Shown here one piece after another: positions 17,067 through 26,307 of a stretch of DNA of 37,575 bases (positions are counted from its first letter, which is position 1; each line of letters starts with the position of its first letter). The stretch covers positions 1-37,575 of the forward strand of contig JAQIBN010000180.1 of assembly GCA_027859095.1 (NCBI GenBank), read 5' to 3'. The notes under the pieces are model-generated. The model searched no databases, had not been told where the DNA came from, and saw only the letters and a list, made by a program, of their open reading frames with translations. Source of the stretch: Spirochaetia bacterium (lineage in GTDB: Bacteria > Spirochaetota > Spirochaetia > B11-G9). The position numbers were made by a program, and so were the translations under genes.

Positions 17067-17935
17067 AAAATTTTAATCAGGAAGAATTTGAAGGACAACT
17101 TAGTAGTCAAGGTATTAATATCAAAATAGGTGAACTAATTGGAAGAGGTGGTCAAAAACATGTTTATGCTTCAAAAATGATTAAAAATTCACAGGATGTT
17201 GTTTTTAAAGTCATGATACCATCAGGTCATACAATTGAGAGAGTGAAAAGAGAAATAAGAGCAACAACTCTAATCGATCATCCTAATATCCCTAAAATCC
17301 TTTTCACAAATGTTAGTGATCAGATTGATTCTGATGAATTGATTTGGATTATAGAAGAATTTATCGGAGGATCTTCCTTGAGGACATTGTTAACTAGTGG
17401 TAGAACCTTTAGAATCGATGAAATTATAGTCTTTTTTGATACTATGTTTTCCATATTATCAAAGTCAGAAGAGTTGTCCATTGTTCATAGAGATATTAAA
17501 CCAGAAAATATTATGGTTGGACCAGATGGTAAGTTCTGGCTTATAGATTTTGGTATATCAAGACATCTTGATTTAGAATCAATTACATCTTCCGCTGCTC
17601 CAATGGGTCCTCATACTCTTGGGTATTCTGCAGCGGAGCAACTTAGAAATAGAAAGAAAGATATTGATATACGAGCCGATTTCTTTTCTTTGGGAGTTGT
17701 TGCAGCTGAAATGATAATTGGACAAAATCCATATTGGGATGGAACTCTTGATGTTTTGCAATTAATTAAAAAAATAGAGCATCAACCTTTACCCATATTA
17801 AGAATTGCAGGTGATTCACAGTATTTTCTTGCAAGGTTCATAAAAACATTGGGTGATAATCGGGCATATAGAAGGCCTCGAAATGTTGAATCAGCAATTA
17901 GAATCTTTAGTCTTGTCAAGGAGTCATTAGAATAA
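17051..17935 (+). CDS. Hanks-type serine/threonine protein kinase
   Basis: 294 residues, essentially only a kinase domain, with no membrane anchor or sensor domain. All key residues are visible: glycine loop G31-R-G-G-Q-K-H-V-Y, ATP-binding K53 (V-F-K-V-M), catalytic loop H146-R-D148-I-K-P-E-N153, metal-binding D166-F-G, an activation segment ending G-Y-S-A-A-E-Q (in place of APE), and D-I-R-A-D-F-F-S-L-G. It should be an active kinase. The substrate is unknown; the overlapping upstream nuclease-like protein and the gene 10 bases downstream are the natural candidates. The start ATG 17051 has GGAGG five bases upstream. Small soluble kinases next to nuclease-like genes occur in several phage-defence loci, which is context, not proof. 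Confidence 0.88.
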   Translation: MAGKLENFNQEEFEGQLSSQGINIKIGELIGRGGQKHVYASKMIKNSQDVVFKVMIPSGHTIERVKREIRATTLIDHPNIPKILFTNVSDQIDSDELIWIIEEFIGGSSLRTLLTSGRTFRIDEIIVFFDTMFSILSKSEELSIVHRDIKPENIMVGPDGKFWLIDFGISRHLDLESITSSAAPMGPHTLGYSAAEQLRNRKKDIDIRADFFSLGVVAAEMIIGQNPYWDGTLDVLQLIKKIEHQPLPILRIAGDSQYFLARFIKTLGDNRAYRRPRNVESAIRIFSLVKESLE

Positions 17936-17944
17936 GGGGATTAT

Positions 17945-19150
17945 ATGGAATTATTTTTACAGTATGGACATGGAATGAAAGCTCATTCTGAAGATCTTAC
18001 TAAATCATGGAATGGTGGATCGGTTATATTCAGTCCTAAAAACATGACTCTTGATCAGATGCTAACAGCTTCAGCTAGAATTAACAACGATAGTGGAAAC
18101 ATATATCTTGACCCACAATTTTATGTCCCTCGTGCAAATAGTGGAAATCTTTCAGAACATTCTTTTTGGCCTCAAAATTATGATACAAATAGTTTTTTCA
18201 ATGGGAATGGCATCTCCAGTATGATAGATTCTCTTGTTGATGAATATTTAATACCAATTAACGCTACTGGGTTTATTATCCCATCATTTTATTTAGCATC
18301 TCTTGATGATGATTGGGGGCATCTTACGGATTCTTTCATAGATGTATCATTGAAAAAGAACTTTTCTGGAGAGACTTACCTAACATTGTGTATTGATGAA
18401 AAAGTTCTAAATTCTGAAGAAGCGGTGGATGATCTGGTTGAAAGAATTGAAGATTATCCTGTTGATGGATTTTATATTATTCCAAAACATCCAAATAATG
18501 ATTATCTTGTAAGTGATGTGTCATGGATGTTAAACCTAATTGATTTGTGTGCTGCGATTAAGCTTCTAGGTAAAAAGGTCTTTGTTGGTTATTCAGGCCA
18601 TCAGTTTTTACTCCTTTCCCTTGCAAAAGTAGATGCGATTTGTGCAGGGACGTGGTTGAAAACAAGAAATTTTCCTCTAACAGATTTTGATGATAGTGAA
18701 GAGCAGAATTTTGCACGACGAACCACTTGGTATTATTGCCCTCAGGCATTGTCTGAATACCAAATAAATTATTTAGATATCGCATTTAGACTAGGTATAT
18801 TAGGAGACTTAAAATCCCCAGCTAAATATGAGAGTTGGTATTCTGATATATTATTTGGAGGAGCACAGCCAACAACAACAAATTTTAGAGAGACGGAAGC
18901 ATTTCGACATTATCTTCATTGTTTAAAAAAACAGTGTGAAGAAAGCACAAAGTCAACTTATGATGCAACCAGGGACTATCTAAAAATGCTTTTCGAAACT
19001 GCTGATGATTTAACCCATTTCTTTAAACAAAATGGGATTAGGGGAAAAGGAAGGGATTTTAGTGAAGTAGCAGAATCCAATTTATCAATAATCGATGCTT
19101 TTGATAATCTAAGAGGTTTGGTATATAAAACAAGTTGGAGCCAATTATAA
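17945..19150 (+). CDS. Unrecognised alpha/beta (possibly TIM-barrel) protein of kinase cassette
   Basis: 401 residues, not recognised with confidence. It begins E-L-F-L-Q-Y-G-H-G-M-K, then G-G-S-V-I-F-S-P-K-N-M and I-Y-L-D-P-Q-F-Y-V-P-R-A. The middle alternates strand and helix (D-G-F-Y-I-I-P-K-H-P, K-K-V-F-V-G-Y-S-G-H-Q-F, V-D-A-I-C-A-G-T-W-L-K-T) in a way that recalls TIM barrels such as the tRNA-guanine transglycosylase fold, which has DNA-modifying relatives (DpdA). I cannot see the diagnostic transglycosylase residues, so this is only a structural guess. The last 90 residues look helical. It follows the kinase by 10 bases with AGGGGA as ribosome-binding site, so both belong to one operon. 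Confidence 0.5.
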   Translation: MELFLQYGHGMKAHSEDLTKSWNGGSVIFSPKNMTLDQMLTASARINNDSGNIYLDPQFYVPRANSGNLSEHSFWPQNYDTNSFFNGNGISSMIDSLVDEYLIPINATGFIIPSFYLASLDDDWGHLTDSFIDVSLKKNFSGETYLTLCIDEKVLNSEEAVDDLVERIEDYPVDGFYIIPKHPNNDYLVSDVSWMLNLIDLCAAIKLLGKKVFVGYSGHQFLLLSLAKVDAICAGTWLKTRNFPLTDFDDSEEQNFARRTTWYYCPQALSEYQINYLDIAFRLGILGDLKSPAKYESWYSDILFGGAQPTTTNFRETEAFRHYLHCLKKQCEESTKSTYDATRDYLKMLFETADDLTHFFKQNGIRGKGRDFSEVAESNLSIIDAFDNLRGLVYKTSWSQL

Positions 19151-19213
19151 GAAGAACTCTAGTCATCTTGGCTACAGAGTATTTGCTAAAACAAATTGAA
19201 GAGGATCTAAATC

Positions 19214-20464
19214 ATGAAATTTTTAATAATTGGAAGCGGCGGCCGTGAACATGCCATTGCATGGAAACTTTCCATGAGTCCGTTAGTTACGGATATTTTT
19301 GTTTCTCCCGGTAACGGCGGAACGGAAGCTGAGGCGAAATGCACAAATATTGCAGCCCTGGATCATGAAAATCTTGTTTTATTTGCGAAAGAAAATAGTA
19401 TAGATATAACTGTTGTCGGGCCGGAACTTCCTCTTGTGGAGGGTCTTACAGACATGTTCCGGAGGAATGGTTTGGCTGTCATCGGACCCAGTAAGGATGG
19501 AGCACAGTTGGAGGGAAGTAAGGCATTTTCAAAGAATTTTATGCTGAATAATGGTGTTAAAACCGGCTATTATATAGAATTTGATCAATATGAAGAAGCT
19601 GTAGACTATCTTTCAGAATGTGACTGGCCTGTAGTTGTAAAAGCAGATGGTCTTGCGGCAGGGAAGGGTGTAATAATCTGTAAGGATTTTAAGGAAGCAG
19701 AGGATGCCCTTAGAAAGATAATGGTAGATAAGATATTCGGTAGTGCTGGAGACAGTGTAATTATCGAAGAGTTCCTTGAAGGAAAGGAAGTCTCCATACT
19801 TTCACTGGTAGATGGCAGAACTATTTTACCTATGCTTTCTGCAAAAGATCATAAACAGATTGGAAATGGCAATAATGGTCCAAATACCGGAGGAATGGGG
19901 GTTGTTGCACCCAACCCCTGGTTCACTTCGGAAATAGAATCAGATTTTACTAAAAATATTTTAGAACCCACTTTGAAAGGAATTCAGTCTGAAGAATGGG
20001 ACTTCAGAGGGATTCTATTTTTTGGCGTTATAATAGCAGAAGGGGGAGCTTACCTGTTGGAATACAATGTCAGAATGGGAGATCCCGAAACTCAGGCAAT
20101 TTTACCGCTTCTGAACAATGATCTGGCAGAAGTTTTTCAGAAAATTCATTATAGAGAACTTTCAGATTATTCTCTTGAGTACAGGAATGAAAGTTCCTGT
20201 ACTGTTGTTGCTGCGTCTGGAGGCTACCCCGGAGATTATAAGAAAGGGATGGAAATTACAGGGACAAATGAGCTGTCTCAACCTCTATTTATAAGTGGGG
20301 CAGAAAAGAAAGAAGGCAAGTTATTAACAAAATCCGGCAGAGCCCTTTCTGTAACAGCTATAGCTGACACAATTGGCGAAGCATCAGATCTGGCATACAG
20401 AGAAATTTCTAAGATTAATTTTGAGGGGATCTATTACAGGACTGATATAGGAGCAGATTTATGA
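19214..20464 (+). CDS. purD: Phosphoribosylamine-glycine ligase (GAR synthetase)
   Basis: PurD joins phosphoribosylamine and glycine with ATP to give GAR. It is an ATP-grasp enzyme of 416 residues, normal length. Recognisable blocks are I-G-S-G-G-R-E-H-A at the start, V-V-K-A-D-G-L-A-A-G-K-G-V (ATP-grasp lysine), E-E-F-L-E-G-K-E-V-S, N-T-G-G-M-G and Y-N-V-R-M-G-D-P-E-T-Q. The start ATG 19214 has GAGG nine bases before it. It returns to the base composition of the purine genes after the A+T-rich island and is followed 45 bases later by purC. Confidence 0.96.
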   Translation: MKFLIIGSGGREHAIAWKLSMSPLVTDIFVSPGNGGTEAEAKCTNIAALDHENLVLFAKENSIDITVVGPELPLVEGLTDMFRRNGLAVIGPSKDGAQLEGSKAFSKNFMLNNGVKTGYYIEFDQYEEAVDYLSECDWPVVVKADGLAAGKGVIICKDFKEAEDALRKIMVDKIFGSAGDSVIIEEFLEGKEVSILSLVDGRTILPMLSAKDHKQIGNGNNGPNTGGMGVVAPNPWFTSEIESDFTKNILEPTLKGIQSEEWDFRGILFFGVIIAEGGAYLLEYNVRMGDPETQAILPLLNNDLAEVFQKIHYRELSDYSLEYRNESSCTVVAASGGYPGDYKKGMEITGTNELSQPLFISGAEKKEGKLLTKSGRALSVTAIADTIGEASDLAYREISKINFEGIYYRTDIGADL

Positions 20465-20509
20465 GGATGTCTGTTGATTTTGGAATTCATGCGAACCAAG
20501 GAGATATAA

Positions 20510-21577
20510 ATGCCAATTGATGAAAAATTAATAACCAGGGGTGTTCTGGATAACACCCTGGCAAGGGAAGTTTATCCTGAACTTAGAGTGGCAGCTGAGC
20601 CGAAAATGGGTAAAGTAAGGACTGTCTATGATTTAGGAGACGAAAGAATGATCATGATATCCAGTGATAATCTTTCAACTCATGATGTAGTGCATAGAAG
20701 ACTGGTTTATGGTAAGGGAGAAAATTTGGATGCAATATCCGGATATTATTTTGGTGCATCCAGGCATATTGTCTCTAATCATTTAATAGAGGTTCTGGCA
20801 CCCAATGTATGGCTTGTGCAGAAAGCATCCCCTATTCTTGTTGAAATGGTATTCAGAAAATATCTTACTGGTTCCGGATGGAAGGACTATAAGAGGGAGA
20901 ATGGTCCTGAGGAGGGATCTGAATTCTGCGGTGTCGAACTCAGACCCGGATACAGGAAAAATGAGATGCTTGATGGAATAATCTTTACTCCTACAGGGAA
21001 GGGACAGGTAAAGGATTTTGATATTCCTGAGTTTCGGGGATTGGATCCGGAAACTGACGATCCAAAGATAACCATAGAAATAATTAGAAAGAATTTCCGG
21101 AAATTTGGACTGAGAAAGCCTGAAGATCTAGATTATATTATGGAAAAAGCTTTTTCTCTGTATTCATTTATATACGAGGATTTATTAAGAAAAGGATATC
21201 TGCTTGTAGACACTAAATGGGAATTTGGTTACATGCCGGACGGTACTATTGCATTAATTGATGAGTGCGTAACACCTGATTCATCAAGATTTTGGGCAGC
21301 CGGAGATTATGTATTTAATCCTGTTAAAAAGGAGTTTAATATAATACAGGAAGATAAACAGCATTTCAGAGATTATATAGAGAGTCTCGGATTGCAGAAT
21401 CCTGAAAGAAAAACAGAGCTGGCGAACCATATGATGGATGACGAAGTCCTGAGACAGGGCGTTGTAAAGTATTGTAATATTAGAGAAATAATTTCAGGGA
21501 CATTACCCAAAATTACAATAGATTCGAAAAAAGCTGCTGTACTGGCTGTGTTAAGTGATGCTGGATTTTTAAAATAA
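20510..21577 (+). CDS. purC: SAICAR synthetase
   Basis: PurC ligates CAIR and aspartate using ATP. 355 residues, longer than the usual short bacterial form (about 240) and nearer the long type of about 300 or more. It contains G-K-V-R-T-V-Y-D-L, S-S-D-N-L-S-T-H-D (in place of the usual S.DRiSafD), S-N-H, G-S-G-W-K-D-Y, D-T-K-W-E-F-G and D-E-C-V-T-P-D-S-S-R-F-W. The divergence in the second block and the extra length mark it as an atypical PurC. Start ATG 20510 follows AAGGAG. It is the last purine gene of the cluster; with it, every step from PRPP to IMP is encoded in the window, though purL is broken and no purK is present. Confidence 0.93.
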   Translation: MPIDEKLITRGVLDNTLAREVYPELRVAAEPKMGKVRTVYDLGDERMIMISSDNLSTHDVVHRRLVYGKGENLDAISGYYFGASRHIVSNHLIEVLAPNVWLVQKASPILVEMVFRKYLTGSGWKDYKRENGPEEGSEFCGVELRPGYRKNEMLDGIIFTPTGKGQVKDFDIPEFRGLDPETDDPKITIEIIRKNFRKFGLRKPEDLDYIMEKAFSLYSFIYEDLLRKGYLLVDTKWEFGYMPDGTIALIDECVTPDSSRFWAAGDYVFNPVKKEFNIIQEDKQHFRDYIESLGLQNPERKTELANHMMDDEVLRQGVVKYCNIREIISGTLPKITIDSKKAAVLAVLSDAGFLK

Positions 21578-21760
21578 CAGGTATTGAGTAATATCATCAT
21601 AGACCGATTTAATGTCAAATATACTATATAGTGATAATTAATAAACTTTTTATGGATTTTCTCTAATATCCATGTTAGTGTGTTTAATCAAAAATTATGA
21701 AGATAAATTTAATTCAAAGGAACCGTTTTTTATATTGAAGGTTCAAAAAAAGGAAGTTGA

Positions 21761-23833
21761 ATGGATATTTTTACTTGGACATTGCTTATTGTAGCAGGGG
21801 GCAGTTTTCTTGCTTTGGGTTATGCAGTAATAAAAACAAAATGGATTTTTAAACAACCGGTAGAAAATGAAAGGTTAAAAAGAATAGGTGGTTTTGTTGC
21901 AGATGGAGCAATGGCATTTATGATAAGGGAGTATAAGGTTTTAATACCATTTGTCCTTTTTGTAACTGCATTCCTTGCCATTGCAAATAAAGGTGCATTG
22001 AGGTATCAGTCTGTTGCTTTTGTTCTGGGTGCTTCTGCTTCTGCTCTTGCAGGTTTTATAGGTATGAAAGTTGCTACTGCAGCAAATACACGAACAACTC
22101 ATGCTGCTCAGGGAGGTTTAATTCCTGCTCTTAAGGTGGCTTTTACAGGTGGAAGTATCATGGGCATGAGTGTTGTCGGATTATCTACTCTGGGTTTTCT
22201 AATTCTCTTTTTTCTGGGTAGATCTATGTTTGGATCTTCAATTGGAGCTCTTTCAGATAATATTCTTCCAATTATTACAGGATTTAGCCTTGGAGCAAGT
22301 TCTATGGCTTTGTTTGCCAGGGTTGGTGGTGGTATTTTTACCAAAGCTGCTGATGTTGGCGCAGACCTTGTAGGAAAGGTTGAAGCCGGAATTCCGGAAG
22401 ATGATCCAAGGAATCCTGCGACTATAGCAGATAATGTTGGTGATAATGTTGGTGATGTTGCCGGAATGGGAGCAGATCTTTTTGAATCTTATGTTGGTTC
22501 TATTATAGGTGCCATGGTTCTGGGTATTAGTATTGCAGCCAGTGATGCATATAGGTTGAAGCTGGTAGTTTTTCCCCTGCTTCTTGCTGTTGCAGGTATA
22601 GTTGCTGCTATGATTGGTATAAGTTTTGTTCGTGTAAAAGAAGGAAAATCACCCCAGGCTGCACTTAACAAAGGTACATTCGGGGCTGCAGGTATTGCTG
22701 CTTTGTTTTCTTTTCTTTTAAGCTACTTTTTCCTTGGTGAAAGTGCTGATAACGGCGGTATGGGATATTTGAGTATATTTTTATCATCAGTTATTGGAAT
22801 GGCTTCAGGTACTTTGATTGGAATGATAACAGAATATTATACTGGTACAAATACTAAGCCGGTAAATAAAATAGTTAAATCCTGTGAAACAGGACCAGCT
22901 ACTACTCTAATTACAGGAATGGGTGTTGGTATGGCTTCGGCTTTTCCTCCTATTTTAATAATTATAGCAGCAATAATGACAAGTTTTGCTTTTGCAGGTC
23001 TATATGGTATAGCAATTGCTGCTTTGGGTATGTTGATGACTCTTGGTGTCCAATTGGCTGTAGATGCTTATGGCCCTATTGCTGATAATGCAGGTGGTCT
23101 TGCAGAGATGTCAGAGTTTCCTCATGAAGTAAGAGAAATTACAGATGAACTTGATGCCGTTGGAAATACAACTGCTGCTATAGGAAAGGGTTTTGCAATT
23201 GGGTCTGCAGCTCTTACCTCAATTATCCTTTTCTCTGCTTTCAGACAGCAGGTAGGTGTTGGAATTATTGATCTTATGAACCCTCTTGTTATCTCTGGAG
23301 TTCTCCTTGGAGCAGTTCTGCCTTACTTATTTTCCTCTATGGCCATGAATGCAGTAGGTGAAGCTGCATTTGCAATGATAGAAGAAGTTCGTAGACAGTT
23401 TAGAGAAAAACCTGGTATTCTAGATGAAACTGAAGAGCCTGACTACAAAAGGTGTGTTGATATATCAACAGCTTCGGCTCTGCGTGAAATGATTCTCCCT
23501 GGTGTAATTGCAGTAGTAACACCAGTTCTTGTCGGGTTTATTGCCGGTCCAAAAATGCTTGCAGGAACACTTATAGGAGTTACAGCTTCAGGGGTAGTTC
23601 TTGCAATCTTTATGTCAAATGCAGGTGGTGCCTGGGATAATGCTAAGAAGATGATTGAAGGGGGAGCCAGTCAGGGTAAAGGCTCTGAGGCTCACAAGGC
23701 AGCTGTTGTAGGTGATACTGTTGGAGATCCCTTTAAGGATACAGCTGGTCCCTCGTTAAATATATTAATAAAACTTATGGCAATTATATCGCTGGTAATT
23801 GCTCCAATGCTTAAAAATTTCTGGGGGTTATAA
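21761..23833 (+). CDS. hppA: Membrane-bound, K+-dependent ion-pumping pyrophosphatase
   Basis: An integral membrane protein of 690 residues with about 16 hydrophobic segments. It hydrolyses PPi and pumps H+ and/or Na+ across the cytoplasmic membrane. The PPi/Mg site is intact: E-D214[18 protein letters not shown], and the C-terminal [10 protein letters not shown]. In the subtype motif G-N-T-T-A472-A-I-G475-K-G the residues are Ala and Gly where K+-independent enzymes have Lys and Thr, so it should need K+. Sequence alone does not decide between Na+ and H+. The start follows AAGGAAG. It lies 183 bases after purC, and the A+T-rich gap may contain a promoter I could not define. Confidence 0.95.
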   Translation: MDIFTWTLLIVAGGSFLALGYAVIKTKWIFKQPVENERLKRIGGFVADGAMAFMIREYKVLIPFVLFVTAFLAIANKGALRYQSVAFVLGASASALAGFIGMKVATAANTRTTHAAQGGLIPALKVAFTGGSIMGMSVVGLSTLGFLILFFLGRSMFGSSIGALSDNILPIITGFSLGASSMALFARVGGGIFTKAADVGADLVGKVEAGIPEDDPRNPATIADNVGDNVGDVAGMGADLFESYVGSIIGAMVLGISIAASDAYRLKLVVFPLLLAVAGIVAAMIGISFVRVKEGKSPQAALNKGTFGAAGIAALFSFLLSYFFLGESADNGGMGYLSIFLSSVIGMASGTLIGMITEYYTGTNTKPVNKIVKSCETGPATTLITGMGVGMASAFPPILIIIAAIMTSFAFAGLYGIAIAALGMLMTLGVQLAVDAYGPIADNAGGLAEMSEFPHEVREITDELDAVGNTTAAIGKGFAIGSAALTSIILFSAFRQQVGVGIIDLMNPLVISGVLLGAVLPYLFSSMAMNAVGEAAFAMIEEVRRQFREKPGILDETEEPDYKRCVDISTASALREMILPGVIAVVTPVLVGFIAGPKMLAGTLIGVTASGVVLAIFMSNAGGAWDNAKKMIEGGASQGKGSEAHKAAVVGDTVGDPFKDTAGPSLNILIKLMAIISLVIAPMLKNFWGL

Positions 23834-23837
23834 TAGT

Positions 23838-24620
23838 ATGGATTATAAAAATAGATTATACATGGTTCTTTATCCAAATCAGTCACTCATTGCTTCTCAA
23901 TACGATCCTGAGATGTTTGCCAGGCACTACACTTCCGGTTCCAGCAGGCATTATTCTGGTAAAATTATTTTTGCTGAAATAGATGCTGAATATAGAAATG
24001 ATTTCTTTGATATTAATAATATTCTGAAAAATCTAAAACCCCATGCAGATGGAAGACCCAAAGCAACTAAATTTATTGCAGCATATAGAGTTCTTGAGCA
24101 TATTGAACTATCTGCATTAGGAAAGCTTTATCTCGCAACAGAGGAAGGTCATTGTATTGGAATTGAAAAGGGTGGATGTAAGGATCATCAGGAAGGGTTT
24201 ATTCGGGTCTATGCTGAAATAGCACCTATGCATATGCTTGTAATGTCCAGATTAACACCACAAAATTTTGGTAAACGAATAACTGATCCGACTAATCATA
24301 AGAGCGCTCCTACACAGTTTTTTACACAACTGGATATTAATCTTGTTGAGTTTATTGAAGAATTTGAAAAAAATCCTTTTAAACCATCACCAATCCCCTC
24401 GATGCATCCTTCAACTATAAGGGATGGTTTTCATGAACTGATAAAGCATCCTGATAAAAATACAAAAGGGATGGCTTTGGACAGTAGCCTTGATTCGATT
24501 TCTTACCGTCTTTTGAGGAATGGATTTACATTTGCAGCAAAGGGTGAATGTCTTTTTTATCCAATTCCGAGCCATAGTGAAATTGAAGCTGAAAACTTTA
24601 AGTTCTGGCGGACAATGTAG
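23838..24620 (+). CDS. Conserved-looking protein of unknown function
   Basis: 260 residues, no family recognised. The start is taken at ATG 23838, with GGGGG overlapping the end of hppA; an in-frame ATG at 23799 lies inside hppA. The protein is soluble, with no signal peptide or membrane segment. It has a Y-x-x-L-Y-P-N-Q N-terminus, several histidines and a central [14 protein letters not shown] that might bind metal (weak guess). It starts four bases after hppA, so the two are probably co-transcribed. A strong terminator follows. Confidence 0.75.
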   Translation: MDYKNRLYMVLYPNQSLIASQYDPEMFARHYTSGSSRHYSGKIIFAEIDAEYRNDFFDINNILKNLKPHADGRPKATKFIAAYRVLEHIELSALGKLYLATEEGHCIGIEKGGCKDHQEGFIRVYAEIAPMHMLVMSRLTPQNFGKRITDPTNHKSAPTQFFTQLDINLVEFIEEFEKNPFKPSPIPSMHPSTIRDGFHELIKHPDKNTKGMALDSSLDSISYRLLRNGFTFAAKGECLFYPIPSHSEIEAENFKFWRTM

Positions 24621-24662
24621 GATCTGAATGTAGAGGAAAGGGTTTTATTACTTTGATTAATC

Positions 24663-24696
24663 AAAGCGCTGATTAGTATTACTGGTCAGCGCTTTT
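24663..24696. terminator. Bidirectional terminator between convergent genes
   Basis: A perfect 10-bp stem, AAAGCGCTGA (24663-24672) with TCAGCGCTTT (24686-24695), followed on the + strand by T-rich sequence and usable on the - strand too. The modB stop codon (24681-24679) lies within the loop, so it serves both the hppA unit and the modAB unit. Confidence 0.85.
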
Positions 24697-25332
24697 CCTT
24701 TCCAGTGTCTTGAAAATAATAATAATTAAAATACTTATTACAGCAAGAAATGCTGAATACATATGTGCAGTCTCATTTTTTCCAGTTATAACAGAATCCC
24801 AAATGGCAAGTGGAACAGTTCTGGTTACTCCTTCAATATTTCCAGCTATCATCATCGTAATACCAAATTCGCCCAGACCCCTGAGAAAGCCCAGGAGTAT
24901 TCCAGCAAGAACTCCATTTTTGGACAGTGGTAGGAGTATGTATATGAAAATTTGCCACTTACTAGCTCCTGCTATCTCTGCTGCAGAGATTAGGACAATG
25001 TCTATTGAGTCAATAAATGTTTTGATAGATTTGTAGATGTAAGGTAACCCTGCCAGAGCTGCTGATGCTATGACTGCAGCAGGGCTGAAGATAAATGACT
25101 TTCCAAACAGTTCGTTGTAAAGCTTACCGAGCCATGTGGCTCTTCCCAGGATTTGTAGAAGGTAAAATCCAAGAATTGTAGGGGGAATGAAAATTGGTAT
25201 GCTTACTATAAACTCAATAATACTTGCTAGAAATTTCTTTTTTGAAGAAGCTACCCATACTAAAAATAAACTAAATATGAATGCTAATAAAGTCGCGATT
25301 GGGACAGTTTTTAAACTTATTAGGAGTGGCAT
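24679..25332 (-). CDS. modB: Molybdate-type ABC transporter permease
   Basis: 217 residues, mostly hydrophobic, with five to six membrane segments. The cytoplasmic coupling helix (EAA loop) reads A-A-E-I-A-G-A-S-K-W-Q-I-F near the middle, followed by L-P-L-S-K-N-G and a G-L-G-E-F-G-I-T-M segment, as in ModB/CysT permeases. Its start codon overlaps the modA stop by one base, so it is translationally coupled. Tungstate or another oxyanion could be the real substrate. No ATPase gene (modC) follows; the gene ends inside a terminator. Confidence 0.85.
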   Translation of the reverse strand: MPLLISLKTVPIATLLAFIFSLFLVWVASSKKKFLASIIEFIVSIPIFIPPTILGFYLLQILGRATWLGKLYNELFGKSFIFSPAAVIASAALAGLPYIYKSIKTFIDSIDIVLISAAEIAGASKWQIFIYILLPLSKNGVLAGILLGFLRGLGEFGITMMIAGNIEGVTRTVPLAIWDSVITGKNETAHMYSAFLAVISILIIIIFKTLERKSADQ

Positions 25333-26132
25333 CAGATTCTATCAGTTATAAATCCATACTTATTGAGAATAGATCTTGATCTACTGGAATTAAGGTATTT
25401 CATGAATAGATCAGCTTCGGGATTTGTTTCTCCCTTAATGGTAATAAGCATGGGATATGTAATTTTCAGGCCATCAAATGAATTATACTCTTCAAGAATA
25501 GTAATTTCAGGATTTAATTTAACATCAGTTTTATAAATGAATGCATAATCAACGTCTCCTGATTCCAGCCAGCCAACAACCTGACGGACGGAATTCCCTT
25601 TTATGAAATCCGAGGAGAAATTATTTAATAATCCACTCTTTGAAAGTAATGCTTTAGTGTACAATCCTGCTGCAACATAATCAGGGTTTCCCATACCTAC
25701 CTTGCTTCCATTTTTAAGTTTTTTATCAAGATCCTGATAAGTAAAATCAGTTGATTGACCCCCCATTCCTGCAAGAACGAGTTTATTCCGGCAAAGAATG
25801 CTTTTAGATTCAGGAGTGGCAAAATTTTGAAGAATCAATCTATCTGCATCCCTTTCATCGGCTGTAATTAAGATATCAATGGGAGCCCCATTAACAATTT
25901 GCGTTGTCAGATAACCTGATCCACCAAATGAAACCCTTATAAGTACCTCAGGATGACTCTCTCTAAATATGTTAATTATATCTCCAATTGCTTCTGTGAG
26001 ACTTGAGGCTGCCGATATGAAAACTACATTTCTATTAGGTTTTACTTCATTAGTTGTAGCAATTACTGTCAAGCTGATGGAAACTATTAAGATTATGGAG
26101 ATAATTAAAATGTGTTTTTTCTGTGCAGCCAT
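25332..26132 (-). CDS. modA: Molybdate-type ABC transporter substrate-binding protein
   Basis: 266 residues. The N-terminal signal anchor (K-K-H-I-L-I-I-S-I-I-L and onward) is followed by the ModA signature: S-A-A-S-S-L-T-E-A, F-G-G-S-G-Y-L and G-A-P-I-D-I-L-I-T-A-D. The family binds molybdate or tungstate outside the membrane. The start is placed at ATG 26132, giving a normal signal peptide. A longer frame begins with TTG at 26168, but that TTG is part of the -35 box, so it cannot be translated from this promoter. The 26132 ATG has no Shine-Dalgarno sequence and lies six bases after the -10 box. The start codon is inside a 12-bp inverted repeat. Confidence 0.88.
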   Translation of the reverse strand: MAAQKKHILIISIILIVSISLTVIATTNEVKPNRNVVFISAASSLTEAIGDIINIFRESHPEVLIRVSFGGSGYLTTQIVNGAPIDILITADERDADRLILQNFATPESKSILCRNKLVLAGMGGQSTDFTYQDLDKKLKNGSKVGMGNPDYVAAGLYTKALLSKSGLLNNFSSDFIKGNSVRQVVGWLESGDVDYAFIYKTDVKLNPEITILEEYNSFDGLKITYPMLITIKGETNPEADLFMKYLNSSRSRSILNKYGFITDRI

Positions 26133-26156
26133 TGTACAAATATATGTACAATGGCT
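26127..26156. promoter_or_regulatory. Inverted repeat operator over modA -10 box and start codon
   Basis: AGCCATTGTACA (26127-26138) and TGTACAATGGCT (26145-26156) form a perfect 12-bp inverted repeat with a six-base spacer that is exactly the -10 box. Such a position suggests a repressor site. It does not resemble the ModE site (TAACG-type) known from enterobacteria. Confidence 0.6.
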
Positions 26157-26168
26157 ATCCTGTGTCAA
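26139..26168 (-). promoter_or_regulatory. modAB promoter, leaderless
   Basis: On the - strand, consensus TTGACA occupies 26168-26163, followed by 18 bases and TATATT at 26144-26139. The modA ATG (26132) follows six bases later, about where RNA synthesis should start. Confidence 0.65.
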
Positions 26169-26307
26169 GCAATTTTATTTGATTCTAAAAGAATTATACT
26201 TTATTTAGTATGGGATTAAGGGGAAGTTATAACAATTTTATCACCAAATAGAAAATCTACTTCATGTCCGGTTTACAGCATCTAAAAGGTGAAGCTGTCT
26301 TTCAAAT

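Noticed and set aside
26133-26168. modA start at TTG 26168
   Set aside because: That TTG is the first part of a consensus -35 box. The added residues are hydrophilic and would precede an otherwise normal signal peptide.
26262-26307. Hairpin ACAGC...GCTGT after the DeoR gene as a terminator
   Set aside because: Only five pairs around a 14-base loop and no T run in the right direction; too weak to call.
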